NCBI GenBank assembly: GCA_023374045.1
Contig: CM041776.1
Span: 137,333,296-137,397,295 of the forward strand
Length of the DNA: 64,000 bases
Origin: Limonium bicolor
Lineage: Eukaryota; Streptophyta; Magnoliopsida; Caryophyllales; Plumbaginaceae
Reading direction: 5' to 3'
A program made the translations under genes and the position numbers. The notes under the pieces are model-generated. The model saw only the letters and a program-made list of their open reading frames with translations. It was not told where the DNA came from and searched no databases. Positions 1-13,800 of this stretch are shown piece by piece (the first letter of the stretch is position 1; every line of letters starts with the position of its first letter).

Positions 1-533
1 CTCGTCCACTCGGTTATTAAGTTCTTAGGGGTGCTTCATCACCCGCCTACCTAAGGTACTCGGTATCTGGGATAGTAGACCCAAAACCACTACAAGGGTG
101 GAGAGAAAAGTCTGAGGTGAAAGAAAAATGAACTTCAAAATTGAAGTATCTATGCATTCTGCACCAAATTGATAAAAACTTCTTCATTATGGATCATGAG
201 TATGTGGCATTGAAAGGTATAATGGAATAAGATTTTACTTCATGCCCCTTGTCGTTCAAGGAAATGTGAAAGAAAATGGTGGATTGGCTCAGGGTTAAAA
301 GCAGGATTCTCATGGTACTGCTTCTTTTCTTTTGTAGGACTTCAGGGTTATTCTCAGAAACGGAGATATATATTTAAGAAATTTAATGTTATTAGTACCC
401 TCTTTTAAAATCTGAAAAGATCGGCAATTACCTCTTATGTGCTCTCTTTACTTGATTATTGTCTGTTTAACTTGTTTAAACATTATGTCAAAAAGATTTG
501 CTTGAGGACAAGAAAAAGATAAGCGTGGGGGTG
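1..533 (+). other. 3' end of the internal region of retroelement A, with polypurine tract
   Basis: This is non-coding sequence just upstream of a plus-strand 3' LTR. The last bases (about 521-533) form a G-rich polypurine tract, AAGCGTGGGGGTG, after a CTTGAGGACAAG motif. That combination is typical of the internal/LTR boundary of plant Athila/Tat-type Ty3/gypsy elements. The rest of element A lies to the left, outside the window. I see no conserved protein here. Confidence 0.65.
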
Positions 534-1024
534 TGATAAGTGAAGAAATGAGCATGTTTTATGGGTGTATTTCATATATTATATTAGCACTTTTCTTGCT
601 CATTTCTCCACTTTGGTTAGTTTTCCTCTAGTTTATGTTTTATTGGTTATCTCACAAATTTATTGGTTAAACATGAGGAAAACCAAGCTAGGAGCAAAGT
701 ATACGAAGAGACGAATGCATAGGCGCAAACGGATCTTAAATCGGAGATAAAACGAATATTTTAGAAGCAAACTAATTTTCGTCCAAACCAGTCTGGTCCG
801 GACAGTGGTTCGGACACGTCAAAATGGACGTCTGTGGTATGTCCGCCCAAAAAAGGTAGGACACAAAACAAGGACGTCATTATCCGCAAAAGATCGAAGC
901 GTCCGAACCAGGCTGGTCCGGACACTGGTACGGACGCGCCCAAATTATAGACCTGTCCGTGGAAAAAAGGCAGGACACAAGCAAGGACAAAATAGAGATG
1001 TTCGTGGAAATAAGGCAGGACAAG
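534..1024 (+). repeat. 3' LTR of element A, segment 1 of 3
   Basis: The LTR begins TGATAAG directly after the polypurine tract (a start at 532 is also possible). It is cut at 1024 by element 1 and resumes at 15421, with ACAAG duplicated (1020-1024 and 15416-15420). A second insertion splits it again at 15922. Joining the three pieces gives an LTR of about 1.7 kb ending in CA at 18486. Short open frames inside it are by-products of the tandem array. Confidence 0.75.
783..1024. repeat. Dyad-symmetric minisatellite in the element A LTR (left half)
   Basis: Tandem, imperfect palindromic units are built on motifs such as GTCCGAACC..GGTCCGGAC and TGTCCGTGGAAAAAAGGC. About two 115-bp higher-order units are visible. 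The array continues at 15421-15550, so element 1 inserted inside it. Any transcript crossing it would fold into repeated short hairpins. Confidence 0.75.
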
Positions 1025-2679
1025 TGTAACACCCCATCTTGATCCAACCGGGGTTATCACAAACTTATCACTATATATACAAACTCTACAGCGGATTCAA
1101 ATACATTCCAGGACCTTGCCACGGTCTGACTACAGAATATACCGAACATTAGTACATACCAATCTTAACCAAATACATATCCTTCTTACAATCCCCTCAC
1201 ATCCTATACATCTTACTAACTCAAAATGCCATACGAGTGTACATGCACAACTCGTAGGCCACACTTAACCCTTAACGCTTGTACCCCATCTTACTCTCGT
1301 GACGGCCGCCTCCTGACGTTCACCTGTGTAGTAAAAACAGCCCCCAAAGTGGGTCATCACGAATGCTGGTACGATCCTCTCATGGCCCCCAAGCTAACGT
1401 GGCTACGACGACTAATTGTCGATAGCATGGAGGTTGATTAGATGCACAACATAATAGAAGGTGCAATAAACAACAAACCAATTATGAACAATCAAAGTTC
1501 AAACACAATGAACGTCTTAAATGTGTTCCCTTAATTAATGAGTCAATTACTTCACTCCTTAAGTTACGTTTCCTCTTAATCTTAGTCCATCCTTTTCTCA
1601 CCTCAATCTTAGTCTTATCTTAGTCTTAGAAAACAACCATCCTTTAAAAAGGAATGGATGTAGCTTACCTCAGTCTTATAATACAAACCATCCTTTAAAT
1701 AGGAATGGTTGCAACTTATCTCAAACCTTATCTTAATCTTAGAATACAAACCACTCTTTAAAATAGAAATGATTGTATCTTACCTCAATGTTTATTTTTG
1801 TCGGGTCAAAAGCAACCCTAGCCAATGAGCTATTAACTCCATTGGTTGAATAAACAACTTATCTTATAATTTAGGATTTAGGTGATCCTACCGCACCATC
1901 TTAATGCCTCCTACCTTGTACTGTATGTCCAATGTAGCTGAGCCGGCAACCGACCCTAGGCAACAAGTCCGAAGACAAGTCCTTAAGCGGAAGTCGGATC
2001 TGCTTTAGATACCGACCCCCTTATTCCTTAGCATGCATGACCGGAGTCAGTCCCGGGTTCCTTACTCCCCCCTTAAGTTCCAGTTAGTAGAAGTCTCAAG
2101 ACAATGTTTGTTGGTTAACCTCTTTCGGTTTATAACAAACTAATATTAGGGAGCGTTCCTTAGTCTCACTTAATTCCTTACTAAACGTTGGTTAGTAAGT
2201 TCTCACGGTAAGTTGTGTTAGTTTTCAAACATCACACAACAATACAATAAACATAATGTTCCGGTTGCATGCTTTATCTTGTTTAGTGAGCACACAAAAA
2301 CAAATAGCACACAAGCCGAGGGACACCTCGTTAGCAAGCAGGTCACAAGAAGAACTGTACCGTTCATCGTGGGTCGTTCGGTTGCTTACTCTCTTCCGGA
2401 GTCCAAATACTCAAGCCCTAAAACATTCATTCAGTTTTAGGTTGTTAATCACTTAACTTAATTAAACTTATTTAACTTACATAACCCATAATGATTCCCC
2501 ACCTAACACCTCATAAGTTTTACAACTTATTCTTACAACCTAACCTTAAACTTTTAAGTTTATACTTATCTTAATCCCTTAGGTCTTTATACCTCTATTC
2601 ATCATTGCCCTCTTAATGGGGTACCACTAATAACTCTAAACTTTCTTAGGGTTTCATTCTTTTTTTTACAACTTAAGGG

Positions 2680-2965
2680 TCGACCGACCCTACCGACCGA
2701 CCTTACCCAAGGTCGGTCCATTCCAGAACTTATTGTCGTTTGAAAATTTTACCCCGACCGACCTTGCAAGTCCGGTCCCCAAGGTCGGTCCATTCCCGAG
2801 AGTTTCCCCGTACAAAATTTTAGACATGACCGACCTTGTAAGTCCGGTCCCCACGGTCGGTCCATTCCAGAGACTCTTTCCGGTAGTGTAAACTGGGCTC
2901 GACCGACCTTGCAGGTCCGGTCCCCAAGGTCGGTCTGCTCCAGACCTTTGTTTCTAAATTCCCAT
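2680..2965. repeat. GACCGACCTTG dyad minisatellite in element 1 LTR
   Basis: Four tandem units of about 65-75 bp each contain GACCGACCTTG, a short centre with CCGGTCCCC, then AAGGTCGGTC, forming repeated hairpins. The other LTR carries the same array at 12480-12765. Very similar units occur in Athila-like element B at 18675-19015 and 43975-44165, which is a different retroelement lineage. Confidence 0.85.
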
Positions 2966-3957
2966 TTGACTCCAAACTTCTCCACAAGTTCCCCCCATGT
3001 GTCCTAATACCACTTAGGCACTTAAACTCACCTTAGAACTTCCACCAAACTCTCCAAAACAATTTCCAAAGATCTTCTTAAACATTCACTCAATCCTTTT
3101 AAACTCCTAACACTTAGGACTCATTTCCTTACATTTCCAACTTGTAACCTTACCAAAACTTCAACCAACCCAAGTGTTCCCTCCTTAACAGTTTGAGAAC
3201 TTCATAACCATCATTTTCCATCTTCAGTTCATTTACCAAAACTTCCTCAAGTCACCTTGCATATCCATGCACCAATTCCTCTCTTTTCCATTTATTACTC
3301 ATCATTCCTAAACTCTTGGACATACCTAAACATTTCTTCCCATCCTCTTAGCACCTTAACCTTGTTCTTCTTTGCCTTGACTTTCCTACACCCTCCTTAG
3401 ACATCTACATCTCTTTTACTCAATTTACTCACCGTTCTCCTGATCTTACGCTCTTATACATTCCTAGTCAATTCCCTCGACATTCGACAACATTCTCCTT
3501 CAATTTTCACTTCCATCACCTAAGTCCACTTATTACCATCTAAACTAAAACCTTATTGTTCCACTACTAGCATCATAACTACTTACACAAGCTTCCCAAA
3601 ACTTTCATTGATATATTCCCTAGTTCATACCTAAATCACCTTAAAGCATTATACACCTTCTCCTCCAAATTTTGCACAAGTCTTACCATTCCTCTTATCA
3701 TGACTTTGGTGTGTTCAATACACCCACCAATCCTCTAATTCTTCCTAGACAACTCTAGGTCATTCTCGTCCTCAAGTACTCCTTAGTTAACTCATTTCCA
3801 CTCAATTTCACCATAGGTTCTCTAGTATATTATCATGCCTAAATGCATTGTTTTCCTCATTCAACCATCTCACATACATCAAGTCCTTTCTCATCATATT
3901 TTCTCATCCAAATCAACTCATTCATAATAACTCAATATAGTGCAATAATCTTAAATT

Positions 3958-4036
3958 GCATAGCACTAAGGCTCTTAAATGACATGGCTCTTAGGCCCTT
4001 AAATGACATGGCTCTTAGGCCCTTAAATGACATGAA
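3958..4036. repeat. Short tandem repeat, about 24-bp units, in LTR
   Basis: Three consecutive copies contain CTTAAATGACATGGCTCTTAG-like units. The same array is present in the other LTR at 13768-13846. Confidence 0.7.
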
Positions 4037-5606
4037 TTTAAACACTGAATTTCCCACATATCAAAGCTTTCAATCTGCAAATACACCCATCAATCTCATA
4101 GTAGTTATAATGCTCTTAAAATCCACCTTAAACTTATCTTATTAACTCATTCCCATTGGCTCCTTAGTCACAAGTTCATAAGCTTGTTTAAGTTCTTTTT
4201 CTTAGGTTACATAACCCATTACACAATGTATGCTTTAAGCTACATTAGTACTCATCTAAATACCACCCCTTAAAACTTAAACCACCATTAGGTAAGCATT
4301 TTACCTTATTTTTCCAAGCTTATCTTTACTTCCTCCTTAGACCTTGTTCTTGAATGAATCTCGGCCACCCATTAAATTTCCTTTGCCAATGTTCTAATCA
4401 ATATTCAATGACTCACATGAGTACTAAACAATACACTAATCTCAAGGAATGAAAACCTAGGTTAAAAATGTGTTCTAAGGTATAAAAGTGGATGATTACC
4501 TTTGAAGTCTCAAGGTAGACTTGGGCATTGAATGAAATAGGACCTCCACTAGTCCTTGGTGAATAAAACAAGCTAGAACAAGGCATAAAAACAAAGCCCC
4601 TTGAGTAGTAATTTTCGGCCATGTAGAAGAAATGGTGGAAACATGGTTTTTCTTGCATATTCTTTACCTTAAGAGAATGGAGAACCAAATGGGCTCTTCA
4701 AACTTGATTTTCCTCCATCAATGGAGTTTTCCCTTGGCACCGAAATGGAGCTTTGAAGGATTTGAAAAGATAGAAAGCTAGAGCTTGAGCTAACTAAGAA
4801 TAATATGTGTTTAGTTTTTTATTTGGAGCTAAAATGAGCAAGTTATGGACAAAGCAAGGTGAGGCAACAATGGAGGCTGCTCTTACGTGAATGGAGAAGA
4901 GAGGAGGTGAAGAAAACCGTGGGAAGAAGAGAAATGAAGAGAGAGAAGAAGAAAGGTAGGCTAATATAAGATATTTTGCTTTTAAAAGCAAATAGTAACT
5001 TCCTTTACTTTCCTCTCATTTTCCTTTAATTGCTTAGTCATATGGTGACTCCCCACATCAAAAACCGGCCCCCCTCTTATAATGGAGATATTTATGGTCT
5101 TGGTTGACCATCTTATTGACTTATGTTGACTTAAGCTTAATTTGGGCACTATTTGGCACTATTCACTAATTAGTGCACATATTCGTGAAATTTTTGGTTT
5201 CCCATTGATTTAGGCTTCCTAATGTGATACTAATTAGTACACATGTTGATTAAGGTGTAATCATGGGCATTTAGCCACTCAAAACTCAATTCTAAGACAA
5301 TTTCTCAAAAAGGTGCTTTAAGGAGTCTTAAAGCACATTTTGTGTTTAAGCTTGTTTTTGAGCTTGGTTTTCTTTGGTAATTGATTTAAAATGTCCATTA
5401 ACATATTACTAAGGTCTTATAATGGTATTTGGGTGCTAATCAAAGTCACTCCAAGCTTAGAGCACGTTTTTGCCCAAATTGCCCTTAAGGCATTTTCTTG
5501 TGTTTTCCTTGGTTTAAATTGTCTACCAATCTCTCTAAGGCATATTTTAGCCTTACTACATCATATATTGATGTTTACTTAACATACTTAGGTTTGGGGT
5601 ATTTCA

Positions 5607-5625
5607 ATCTACCCCCCTTAAAAGA
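5607..5625 (-). promoter_or_regulatory. Polypurine tract of element 1
   Basis: On the minus strand, CTTTTAAGGGGGGTAGAT directly abuts the 3' LTR start TGAAATACCCC. This is the expected plus-strand DNA priming site and fixes the element's orientation. Confidence 0.85.
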
Positions 5626-6767
5626 ACTTTGTCCCCAAAGTTCCCATGCACCTTATCTTATTAGAATACATGTCTTACCTCATTCCATAGATCATATAGA
5701 TCATACTTATGTATACTTAAACTCATTGGATCATTAGATCCGCCATATGCTTATACTTAAATATCACACAACATGCTTAAGCATATATAACACTCAAAAT
5801 TCTCTTTGTTTCTTTTGATGATTAAAACAATCACATAATTTTCCAACGTATTCTCCCATGTCACCGGTCCGTAGACAATGGCTCGTTCGTCCTCATCACC
5901 GTGGGCCAGAATACAAAACACTCTGCTCTCCCCATGTCATCGGTCCGAAGACAAAGGCTCATGCGTCCTCGACTTTATGGGCGAGACTTAGTAAAAAGGT
6001 AATCCTTTTTACGAGGTCATGTGAGGAATAATTCCTCTAATTAAAAAATACAATCAACTCCAATTTTGTTTTATACTAACGCCTCCATCCTTAGCGTGAT
6101 TTAATTGTGACCACTGGTAGGGAGTTTCAGGAATCATCCAACCCTGATGTGATCAACATCAGTGTAGAACTATCCTTCCACCCCAATTTGTGTCTGGTTT
6201 CCCTTGATCCCTAGAAAATCAAGTTCCACCTCACATGTCATTTTCAAACATCAAATAATTCACTCATTTCCAATTTTCTATCTTTTTAGTCTTTCTAATC
6301 GTAATCAATACATCTCCAAAGTGTGGACTCAGTCCATCAAACATTCCCGATTCATCTCTTAGTAATTACCTCAAGACTTAAATTCCTACTAAGTTCTATA
6401 ACCGTCTCATACCAATTCTCACCATCTTATATCTCATAAAATTACTATCTTCTTCCTCATACTCATATCGAACAGTATCCTATAGTGTTATCTTATTCTT
6501 ATCTCACACATAGTCTCATATCGACTCATACCTCATATATTCCATATTCCTTAAGTCTCCGTAATCCTCTTCCTTAATTCTCTAAACTTGTACTCACACC
6601 CGAGTTAACAAGATAGGTACTTAATATGTATGGTATTCACATCTTCTGTGCGCAATAACCATAATTTATCTCAAAATGTTTATGCAAAACATATTCTCAA
6701 ATTCTTTTGTGCTATGCACACCGTAGTTTATGTACTCAGTACACAAACATACGCTAAGCAGTTTTCG

Positions 6768-6786
6768 CTCTACCCCCCTTAAAATG
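6768..6786 (-). promoter_or_regulatory. Second, internal polypurine-tract copy of element 1
   Basis: A second AAGGGGGGTAGA run lies about 1.16 kb upstream of the LTR-proximal tract. Elements 2 and 4 have the same duplication just after the pol stop codon. The function is unknown; a second plus-strand primer is possible. Confidence 0.5.
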
Positions 6787-9700
6787 GATTACGCCCACGT
6801 AATCAACATTATATCATCCTTGAACATAAGTTCAAGATGTCTAATTCTCACCAGCATTCTAGCTTCCATGTCATCTATCTCACTTACGATTCGATCAGAG
6901 GGTCATAACTATGCTAGTGACTTAGTCTCTGCATCGAGGATTCTTAACGGTACTGATACCATATTCTTAACTTAGTTTGGTCTAACCTCAAAGGTAGTGG
7001 TCAGCTAGCTTCAGCTGCGCGACTCTGATAATCTTAGGCTTAACTGCCTTTCTAATCGTTCATAGTATTGTATATCCTTCTGCCTCCTTACAGTTTAGGA
7101 ATATTGGTTTCTCAGTGGACACGTGTTATCTTTTTATATACACGGCCTTAATGAGTTGTAACTCGTCTATCCATTTTCCTTGAAGATCTTATGTTCATAC
7201 TCTTAGTGTTTTCTCGAATGTCTAAATTGTTCTCTCCAACTGACCTTTGGTCTGAGGATGACCCTTAATCTGAAACTACTGTTTAGTGCTTATTGCGCTT
7301 TACAGCCTTATCCTTAACACTTTAAGACATGTCCAATGTCTGTGCTTAACAATCCGTGCTCTTCGCACTTCATAGTCCTTAATTATTTGTTCTCTGATTC
7401 CTTTGTGTTTTTGGTTCAACTGAATTCTTCTCTTCGACTGTTTGTAGTAGTAGCTGCTCTTGTCTGATCTTGCGTCGTTGTCCGTGGTACGGAATCGACT
7501 ACTTCCCGTGTTCCTTACACCACTCGTCTATATGCATGGGGTACCTTACTGGTACATTACTACTTACCCAACTAACTCATAAATGAGCGTGTTAGGCCTG
7601 CAAGCCCCTGTGGGGTGCAGTCGTCCCACATCTCGTTTTAGTAAACTCATAGTGTTCGTCACACGTTTAGCTATTGCTAATTATGAAGTATTCTGTTGTT
7701 GATCTCCTCTTCATCGTTCCATGATAACATTTATTGTTCTTCTTGAATTTAATCAAGGGAAATCCATTTACTGCGTTATTGGGTATTGTATGCTCTAGTT
7801 GTTTTTGTATCCCGTACTGATTCGGTCTCTTAGCGACTAAGGTCTCTTTCCACAGAGCCTCTTATCTTGTTTCTCATAGTTTGATCTACTAGGAATGCAC
7901 TTCCAGTTCCTTAAGGAATGGGTAGTGTGCTTCCTGTGAAATCTTACCTAACCAGGTCCAAACTACTGGCATCAATGCACTGTTCGTCTACTATCTTATT
8001 CCCTTACTTATATCGGTCTTAGCTTATAAATTTAATTGCCTCAGTGTCAATATTTGACGGCTTATACATAACGGTCGCTTTACCGCGCACCATGACTTGA
8101 TCCCCTTATATAAAATATCGTACTCATGACCACTACTGCGGTGGTAGTTGGCCTCTACCATGTTGCCCATTGATGGTGCAACTCCTTACTCATTTATTCT
8201 AACATCTTATCTTATATTCAATTCCTTCCTGGTGTAAACACGCTAGGGTTTCTTTAATTCCGGTGTTTGGCGGTTGCCGTACCGTGTTGTAAAATGGTTG
8301 ACTCTTAACATGAAGATGTTCTGCTTCAATCTCAGATTCGTAAGTAGGCTAATTTCTCTCGCATTCTTTCATCCTTATGATGTTGTTTACCATATAATTT
8401 AACCGGTTACTGAAGAAGTCATCCACTGAATCACAAGCTCTTCTGAGCATTGGTCATTTGACTTGCCATTCTGTGCACTCACCATGTTTATCTCTAACGA
8501 TTACTGATTCTTAAATCCTGGGTGTTGGATATGAGGTCTGTCTCTGCAGCCTTCCTTATTACTCAAGTGTATCTGGTATGTTCTAAGGTAATCTCAAGGT
8601 TTACAGTTTCCATTCTCTAACAAACGTATTATTTCTCTAATAAGTGAAAGCCCTTTTTGAGGGGTTTATTCCCACTCTTGGCCTCACAACAAGGAGAGGT
8701 ATCCCCACCCTAAAAGGCATGGTTCGTTCTCCGCCCCTACCAATGTACTATCTCATTATTCTCATTGGTGCCTTTTCCTGGCAATATTTTCCACAATCTA
8801 AGTTATAGGTTTGGTAACCGTTCATATCTACGAATTATAGTTCCTTCGTGGCTTAAATAAGTTCTCTTACAACTTACCGCGCCTCGGGCTCTGATGTAGT
8901 TAACATCTTTGGCTCGTAGGTTCTTAGTGCTTAATGTCATTGGGTAAGAGCTGGTGCTCGGTTCTCTCCTTGTATTTTTACTCATCTGTAGGTTATCCTC
9001 ATAAGTCTCTGGTTCTTTCAACACTATCCAACGTTAGGTTACATATTGAATGTAGTATCTGGTTTCAAGGTAAGTTGCTGCATCCTGCTTCCTGCTATGG
9101 AAGTTTATTCAGGTGATCTGAGGTTACTTAGTGTCTTTGACAATACTGTCATTTTACAAGACTTGTGTCTTTTAGCAATCAAGGTTAGGTTCGTATTAGG
9201 CGTTTTCCTTAAGGTGTCCAAGTTGGATATAATCGTGTCATCTTATACTTCCATCTCAACGCTTCGTTCAACTTCCGTTGACTATGCCACCCATTGATGA
9301 TCAATCATACTTGGGTGTTAGTGAGTTAGACAAACAATATTAACTGTCATTCTTCAGTTTGTTCGGCTCGACTATGCCCGCTCTGTGGGGATAGTCCTCT
9401 GAGCTTTCCTTTTCCAGGGTTGTACGTCTTTAATCCTTAGTAGGTTATAGCTTACGTTCATTTCTTTTACCCTTGTTTCCTGGGTTTTCCAACATATTCA
9501 ACAAAGATTGTTGTTATTAGTATTCTTAATGGTCATCTCGGAAGTTCTATCCCGTTCCTGTCGGAAGTCGTTGTGTCAACGGTCTCCATTGTATTCCGTG
9601 TACGTTATCACTTACGTAGTGTCTTGCTCGCACTGTCAGTTGTTACTGCGGTAGGTTATACCGTTGCTGATATTTATACCGTTTAGTGTTTCATCCAAAC

Positions 9701-10830
9701 CTAGCTCCCTGCTGACTAGTGTATCCACTCATCTCATCATGGTCAGGCCGTCGGGCCTTTCCAAGGTCTTATTCTTCTGTTCTTATGGATTTAAAATCCG
9801 GTATTAGTGTGTACTACAACTGTAGTGTTCTGTTATCTCGCCATGATGGCTTTCCGTGTAGCTTAACCCAAGTAGCACTTGCTATGGCAAGTGCGCCATG
9901 CAAGATGAGCTTCCGGTACCGTGTGCGTCGGTAGTGGTACTTCCACCTAGTTTCCATATCTTTGGTAGTCCTCGGGACTCCTTCGACGTTCTCTTGTTTA
10001 GGATAACTAGCCATCCGGCAGTTTCCTGGTTGTTTTGACAGTTCTGTCGCTTATCAGGGTGTTCCTCTTTTTGAGGGAACCCCTTGTTACTTACTTATGT
10101 CTTAATCCTCGCTCCCGTCTTCACGTAATTTGTCATGATTACTAAGTAATGGTTCTCCCTTAGGCACTACATCGTAGTCCTATTCCAGTATACAGTAGTA
10201 CACGTTCTTATTGTTGCCTGTGCTATGTCGGCCAGGTTTTATAACCTTCCTCATTGTATGGGGTTTGGAGTTCCCGTTTCTAACTTGAGCTTCCGGTAGT
10301 CTTAACCCTCAAGATTTATATTATCCCACTGCTATGCTCATTCGGACCACTGTCCGGTACTCACGTCGCTTATCTTTCCTTATCCATTGCACTCGTAGTG
10401 CTTTCCTTATCATTGGTATTGCGGGTTATTTCGACTGCGTAGCATGTCGACCCATGTTGCCGGTAATTACCGTCATTTTACTGGTAAAATTCCATTGGTA
10501 GCGTCTGTTTCACTTTGCGCTCCATTAAAAACCTCCAAGTTCTCCGTAACTGTTGTGCAACAAGATGTCTCTTGTATTGCTTACTGTTAACTAACTGCCA
10601 GATCGGGTTTTTCCCAAGTAAGAGAAGGCTTTCTTCTCTCTGGTGTTTGTTCCACGTATTCAGGGTGAGGGATGTGGAGGGCGGGTCTAGGTACTATGGA
10701 TATCCGGTAAATACCAGGAAGTCCTAACTAACGCACCTCTCACTCTATCACTCAACCCTTAACCCACAACTCAAACTCAACCTCAGTATTCACCTAAGTT
10801 CGGTATTTCTTGTCTTCAGAGCGTAACTAC
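6787..10830 (-). pseudogene. Heavily decayed gag-pol region of element 1
   Basis: This stretch occupies the position of gag-pol but is full of stops and frameshifts, and no open frame exceeds about 75 codons. Apart from the integrase relic at 7132-7260 I could not recognise gag, protease or reverse transcriptase by eye. The part from 5626 to 6767 is the 3' untranslated region, with no feature seen. The element could only move using proteins supplied by relatives. Confidence 0.6.
7132..7260 (-). pseudogene. Integrase relic of element 1
   Basis: Reading the minus strand from 7260, a single frame gives HPQTKGQLERTI, then a stop, then TFEKTLRV, two further stops, and DLQGKWIDELQLI. It lines up without gaps over about 40 codons with the integrase core of element 4 (HPQTD.Q.ERTIQT ... 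DFQGSWIDKLHLI). It is clearly a dead copy of a Ty3/gypsy integrase and proves that element 1 descends from a coding element. Confidence 0.85.
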
Positions 10831-10842
10831 GCTCTGATACCA
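10831..10842 (-). promoter_or_regulatory. Primer binding site (tRNA-iMet) of element 1
   Basis: On the minus strand, TGGTATCAGAGC lies five bases after the 5' LTR end. It is the standard plant initiator-methionine tRNA primer site. The motif is intact despite decay of the coding region. Confidence 0.9.
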
Positions 10843-10847
10843 CTTTT

Positions 10848-13800
10848 TGTAACACCCCATCTCGATCCAATCGTGGTTATCACAAACTTATCACTATATA
10901 TACAAACTCTGCAGCGGATTCAAATACATTCCAGGACCTTGCCACGGTCTGACTACAGAATATACCGAACATTAGTACATACCAATCTTAACCAATTACA
11001 TATCCTTCTTACAATCCCCTCACATCCTATACATCTTACTAACTCAAAATGCCATACGAGTGTACATGCACAACTCTTAGGCCACACTTAACCCGTAACG
11101 CTTGTACCTCATCTTACTCTCGTGACGGCCGCCTCCTGACGTTCACCTGTGTAGTAAAAACAGCCCCCAAAGGGGGTCAGCACGAATGCTGGTACGATCC
11201 TCTCATGGCCCCCAAGTTAACGTGGCTACGACGACTAATTGTCGATAGCATGGAGGTCGATTAGATGCACAACGTAATAGAAGGTGCAATAAACAACAAA
11301 CCAATAATGAAAAATCAAAGTTCAAACACAATGAACGTCTTAAATGTGTTCCCTTAATTAGTGAGTCAATTACTTCACTCCTTAAGTTACGTTTCCTCTT
11401 AATCTTAGTCCATCCTTTTCTCACCTCAATCTTAGTCTTATCTTAGTCTTAGAAAACAACCATCCTTTAAAAAGGAATGGATGTAGCTTACCTCAGTCTT
11501 ATAATACAAACCATCCTTTAAATAGGAATGGTTGCAACTTATCTCAAACCTTATCTTAATCTTAGAATACAAACCACTCTTTAAAATAGAAATGATTGTA
11601 TCTTACCTCAATGTTTATTTTTGTCGGGTCAAAAGCAACCCTAGCCAATGAGCTATTAACTCCATTGGTTGAATAAACAACTTATCTTATAATTTAGGAT
11701 TTAGGTGATCCTACCACACCATCTTAATGCCTCCTACCTTGTACAGTATGTCCAATGTAGCTAAGCCGGCAACCGACCCTAGGCAACAAGTCCGAAGACA
11801 AGTCCTTAAGCGGAAGTCGGATCTGCTTTAGATACCGACCCCCTTATTCCTTAGCATGCATGACCGGAGTCAGTCCCGGGTTCCTCACTCCCCCCCTTAA
11901 GTTCCAGTTAGTAGAAGTCTCAAGACAATGTTTGTTGGTTAACCTCTTTCGGTTTATAACAAACTAATATTAGGGAGCGTTCCTTAGTCTCACTCAATTC
12001 CTTACTAAACGTTGGTTAGTAAGTTCTCACGGTAAGTTGTGTTAGTTTTCAAACATCACACAACAATACAATAAACATAATGTTCCGGTTGCATGCTTTA
12101 TCTTGTTTAGTGAGCACACAAGCCGAGGGACACCTCGTTAGCAAGCAGGTCACAAGAAGAACTGTACCGTTCACCGTGGGTCGTTCGGTTGCTTACTCTC
12201 TTCCGGAGTCCAAATACTCAAGCCCTAAAACATTCATTCAGTTTTAGGTTGTTAATCACTTAACTTAATTAAACTTATTTAACTTACTTAACCCATAATG
12301 ATTCCCCATCAAACACCTCATAAGTTTTACAACTTATTCTTACAACCTAACCTTAAGCTTTTAAGTTTATACTTATATTAATCCCTTAGATCTTTGTACC
12401 TCTATTCATCATTGCCCTCTTAATCGGGTACCACTAATACCTCTAAACTTTCTTAGGGTTTCTTTCTTTTTTTTTACAACTTAAGGGTCGACCGACCCTA
12501 CCGACCGACCTTACCCAAGGTCGGTCCATTCCAGAACTTATTGCCGTTTGAAAATTTTACCCCGACCGACCTTGCAAGTCCGGTCCCCAAGGTCGGTCCA
12601 TTCCCGAGAATTTTCCCCGTACAAAATTTTAGACATGACCGACCTTGTAAGTCCGGTCCCCAAGGTCAGTCCATTCCAGAGACTCTTTCCGGTAGTGTAA
12701 ACTGGGCTCGACCGACCTTGCAGGTCCGGTCCCCAAGGTCGGTCTGCTCCAGACCTTTGTTTCTAAATTCCCATTTGACTCCAAACTTCTCCACAAGTTC
12801 CCCCCATGTGTCCTAATACCACTTAGGCACTTAAACTCACCTTAGAACTTCCACCAAACTCTCCAAAACAATTTCCAATGATCTTCTTAAACATTCACTC
12901 AATCCTTTTAAACTCCTAACACTTAGGACTCATTTCCTTACATTTCCAACTTGTAACCTTACCAAAACTTCAACCAACCCAAGTGTTCCCTCCTTAACAG
13001 TTTGAGAACTTCATAACCATCATTTTCCATCTTCAGTTCATTTACCAAAACTTCCTCAAGTCACCTTGCATATCCATGCACCAATTCCTCTCTTTTCCAT
13101 TTATTACTCATCATTCCTAAACTCTTGGACATACCTAAACATTTCTTCCCATCCTCTTAGCACCTTAACCTTGTTATTCTTTGCCTTGACTTTCCTACAC
13201 CCTCCTTAGACATCTACATCTCTTTTACTCAATTTACTCACCGTTCTCCTGATCTTAAGCTCTTATACATTCCTAGTCAATTCCCTCGACATTCGACAAC
13301 ATTCTCCTTCAATTTTCACTTCCATCACCTAAGTCCACTTATTACCATCTAAACTAAAACCTTATTGTTCCACTACTAGCATCATAACTACTTACACAAG
13401 CTTCCCAAAACTTTCATTGATATATTCCCTAGTTCATACCTAAATCACCTTAAAGCATTATACACCTTCTCCTCCAAATTTTGCACAAGTCTTACCATTC
13501 CTCTTACCATGACTTTGGTGTGTTCAATACACCCACCAATCCTCTAATTCTTCCTAGACAACTCTAGGTCATTCTCATCCTCAAGTACTCCTTAGTTAAC
13601 TCATTTCCACTCAATTTCGCCATAGGTTCTCTAGTATATTATCATGCCCAAATGCATTGTTTTCCTCATTCAACCATCTCACATACATCAAGTCCTTTCT
13701 CATCATATTTTCTCATCCAAATCAACTCATTCATAATAACTCAATATAGTGCAATACTCTTAAATTGCATAGCACTAAGGCTCTTAAATGACATGGCTCT

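Larger units (their letters stand above)
1025..5606 (-). repeat. 3' LTR of element 1
   Basis: This is a 4,582-bp repeat matching 10848-15415 with scattered substitutions and a few small indels, including about 17 bp present here near 2290 and missing near 12120. It contains the dyad minisatellite at 2680-2965 and a short tandem repeat near 3960. Open frames inside it are small, lack recognisable domains and are not called as genes. Confidence 0.92.

Noticed and set aside
761..1060. Overlapping open frames on both strands in the element A dyad array
   Set aside because: Palindromic tandem repeats produce mirrored frames on both strands; no domain, and the insertion of element 1 truncates them.
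2749..2985. Open frame over the GACCGACCTTG array (and its counterpart 12541-12816)
   Set aside because: Repetitive peptide from tandem DNA; the partner LTR copy opens on the opposite strand, so it is not a conserved protein.
3843..4145. 100-codon frame present in both LTRs of element 1 (also 13652-13954)
   Set aside because: Present twice only because the LTRs are copies; no domain, low complexity, and includes the 24-bp tandem repeat.
4413..4688. Minus-strand LTR frames of 65-91 codons (also 4794-4991, 14222-14431, 14603-14800)
   Set aside because: Shared only by LTR duplication, no recognisable domain or conserved start; likely U5/U3 sequence.
8803..9024. 73-codon minus frame in element 1 as a possible RNase H or reverse transcriptase relic
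   Set aside because: I could not align it to any pol motif; only 7132-7260 gave a convincing match.
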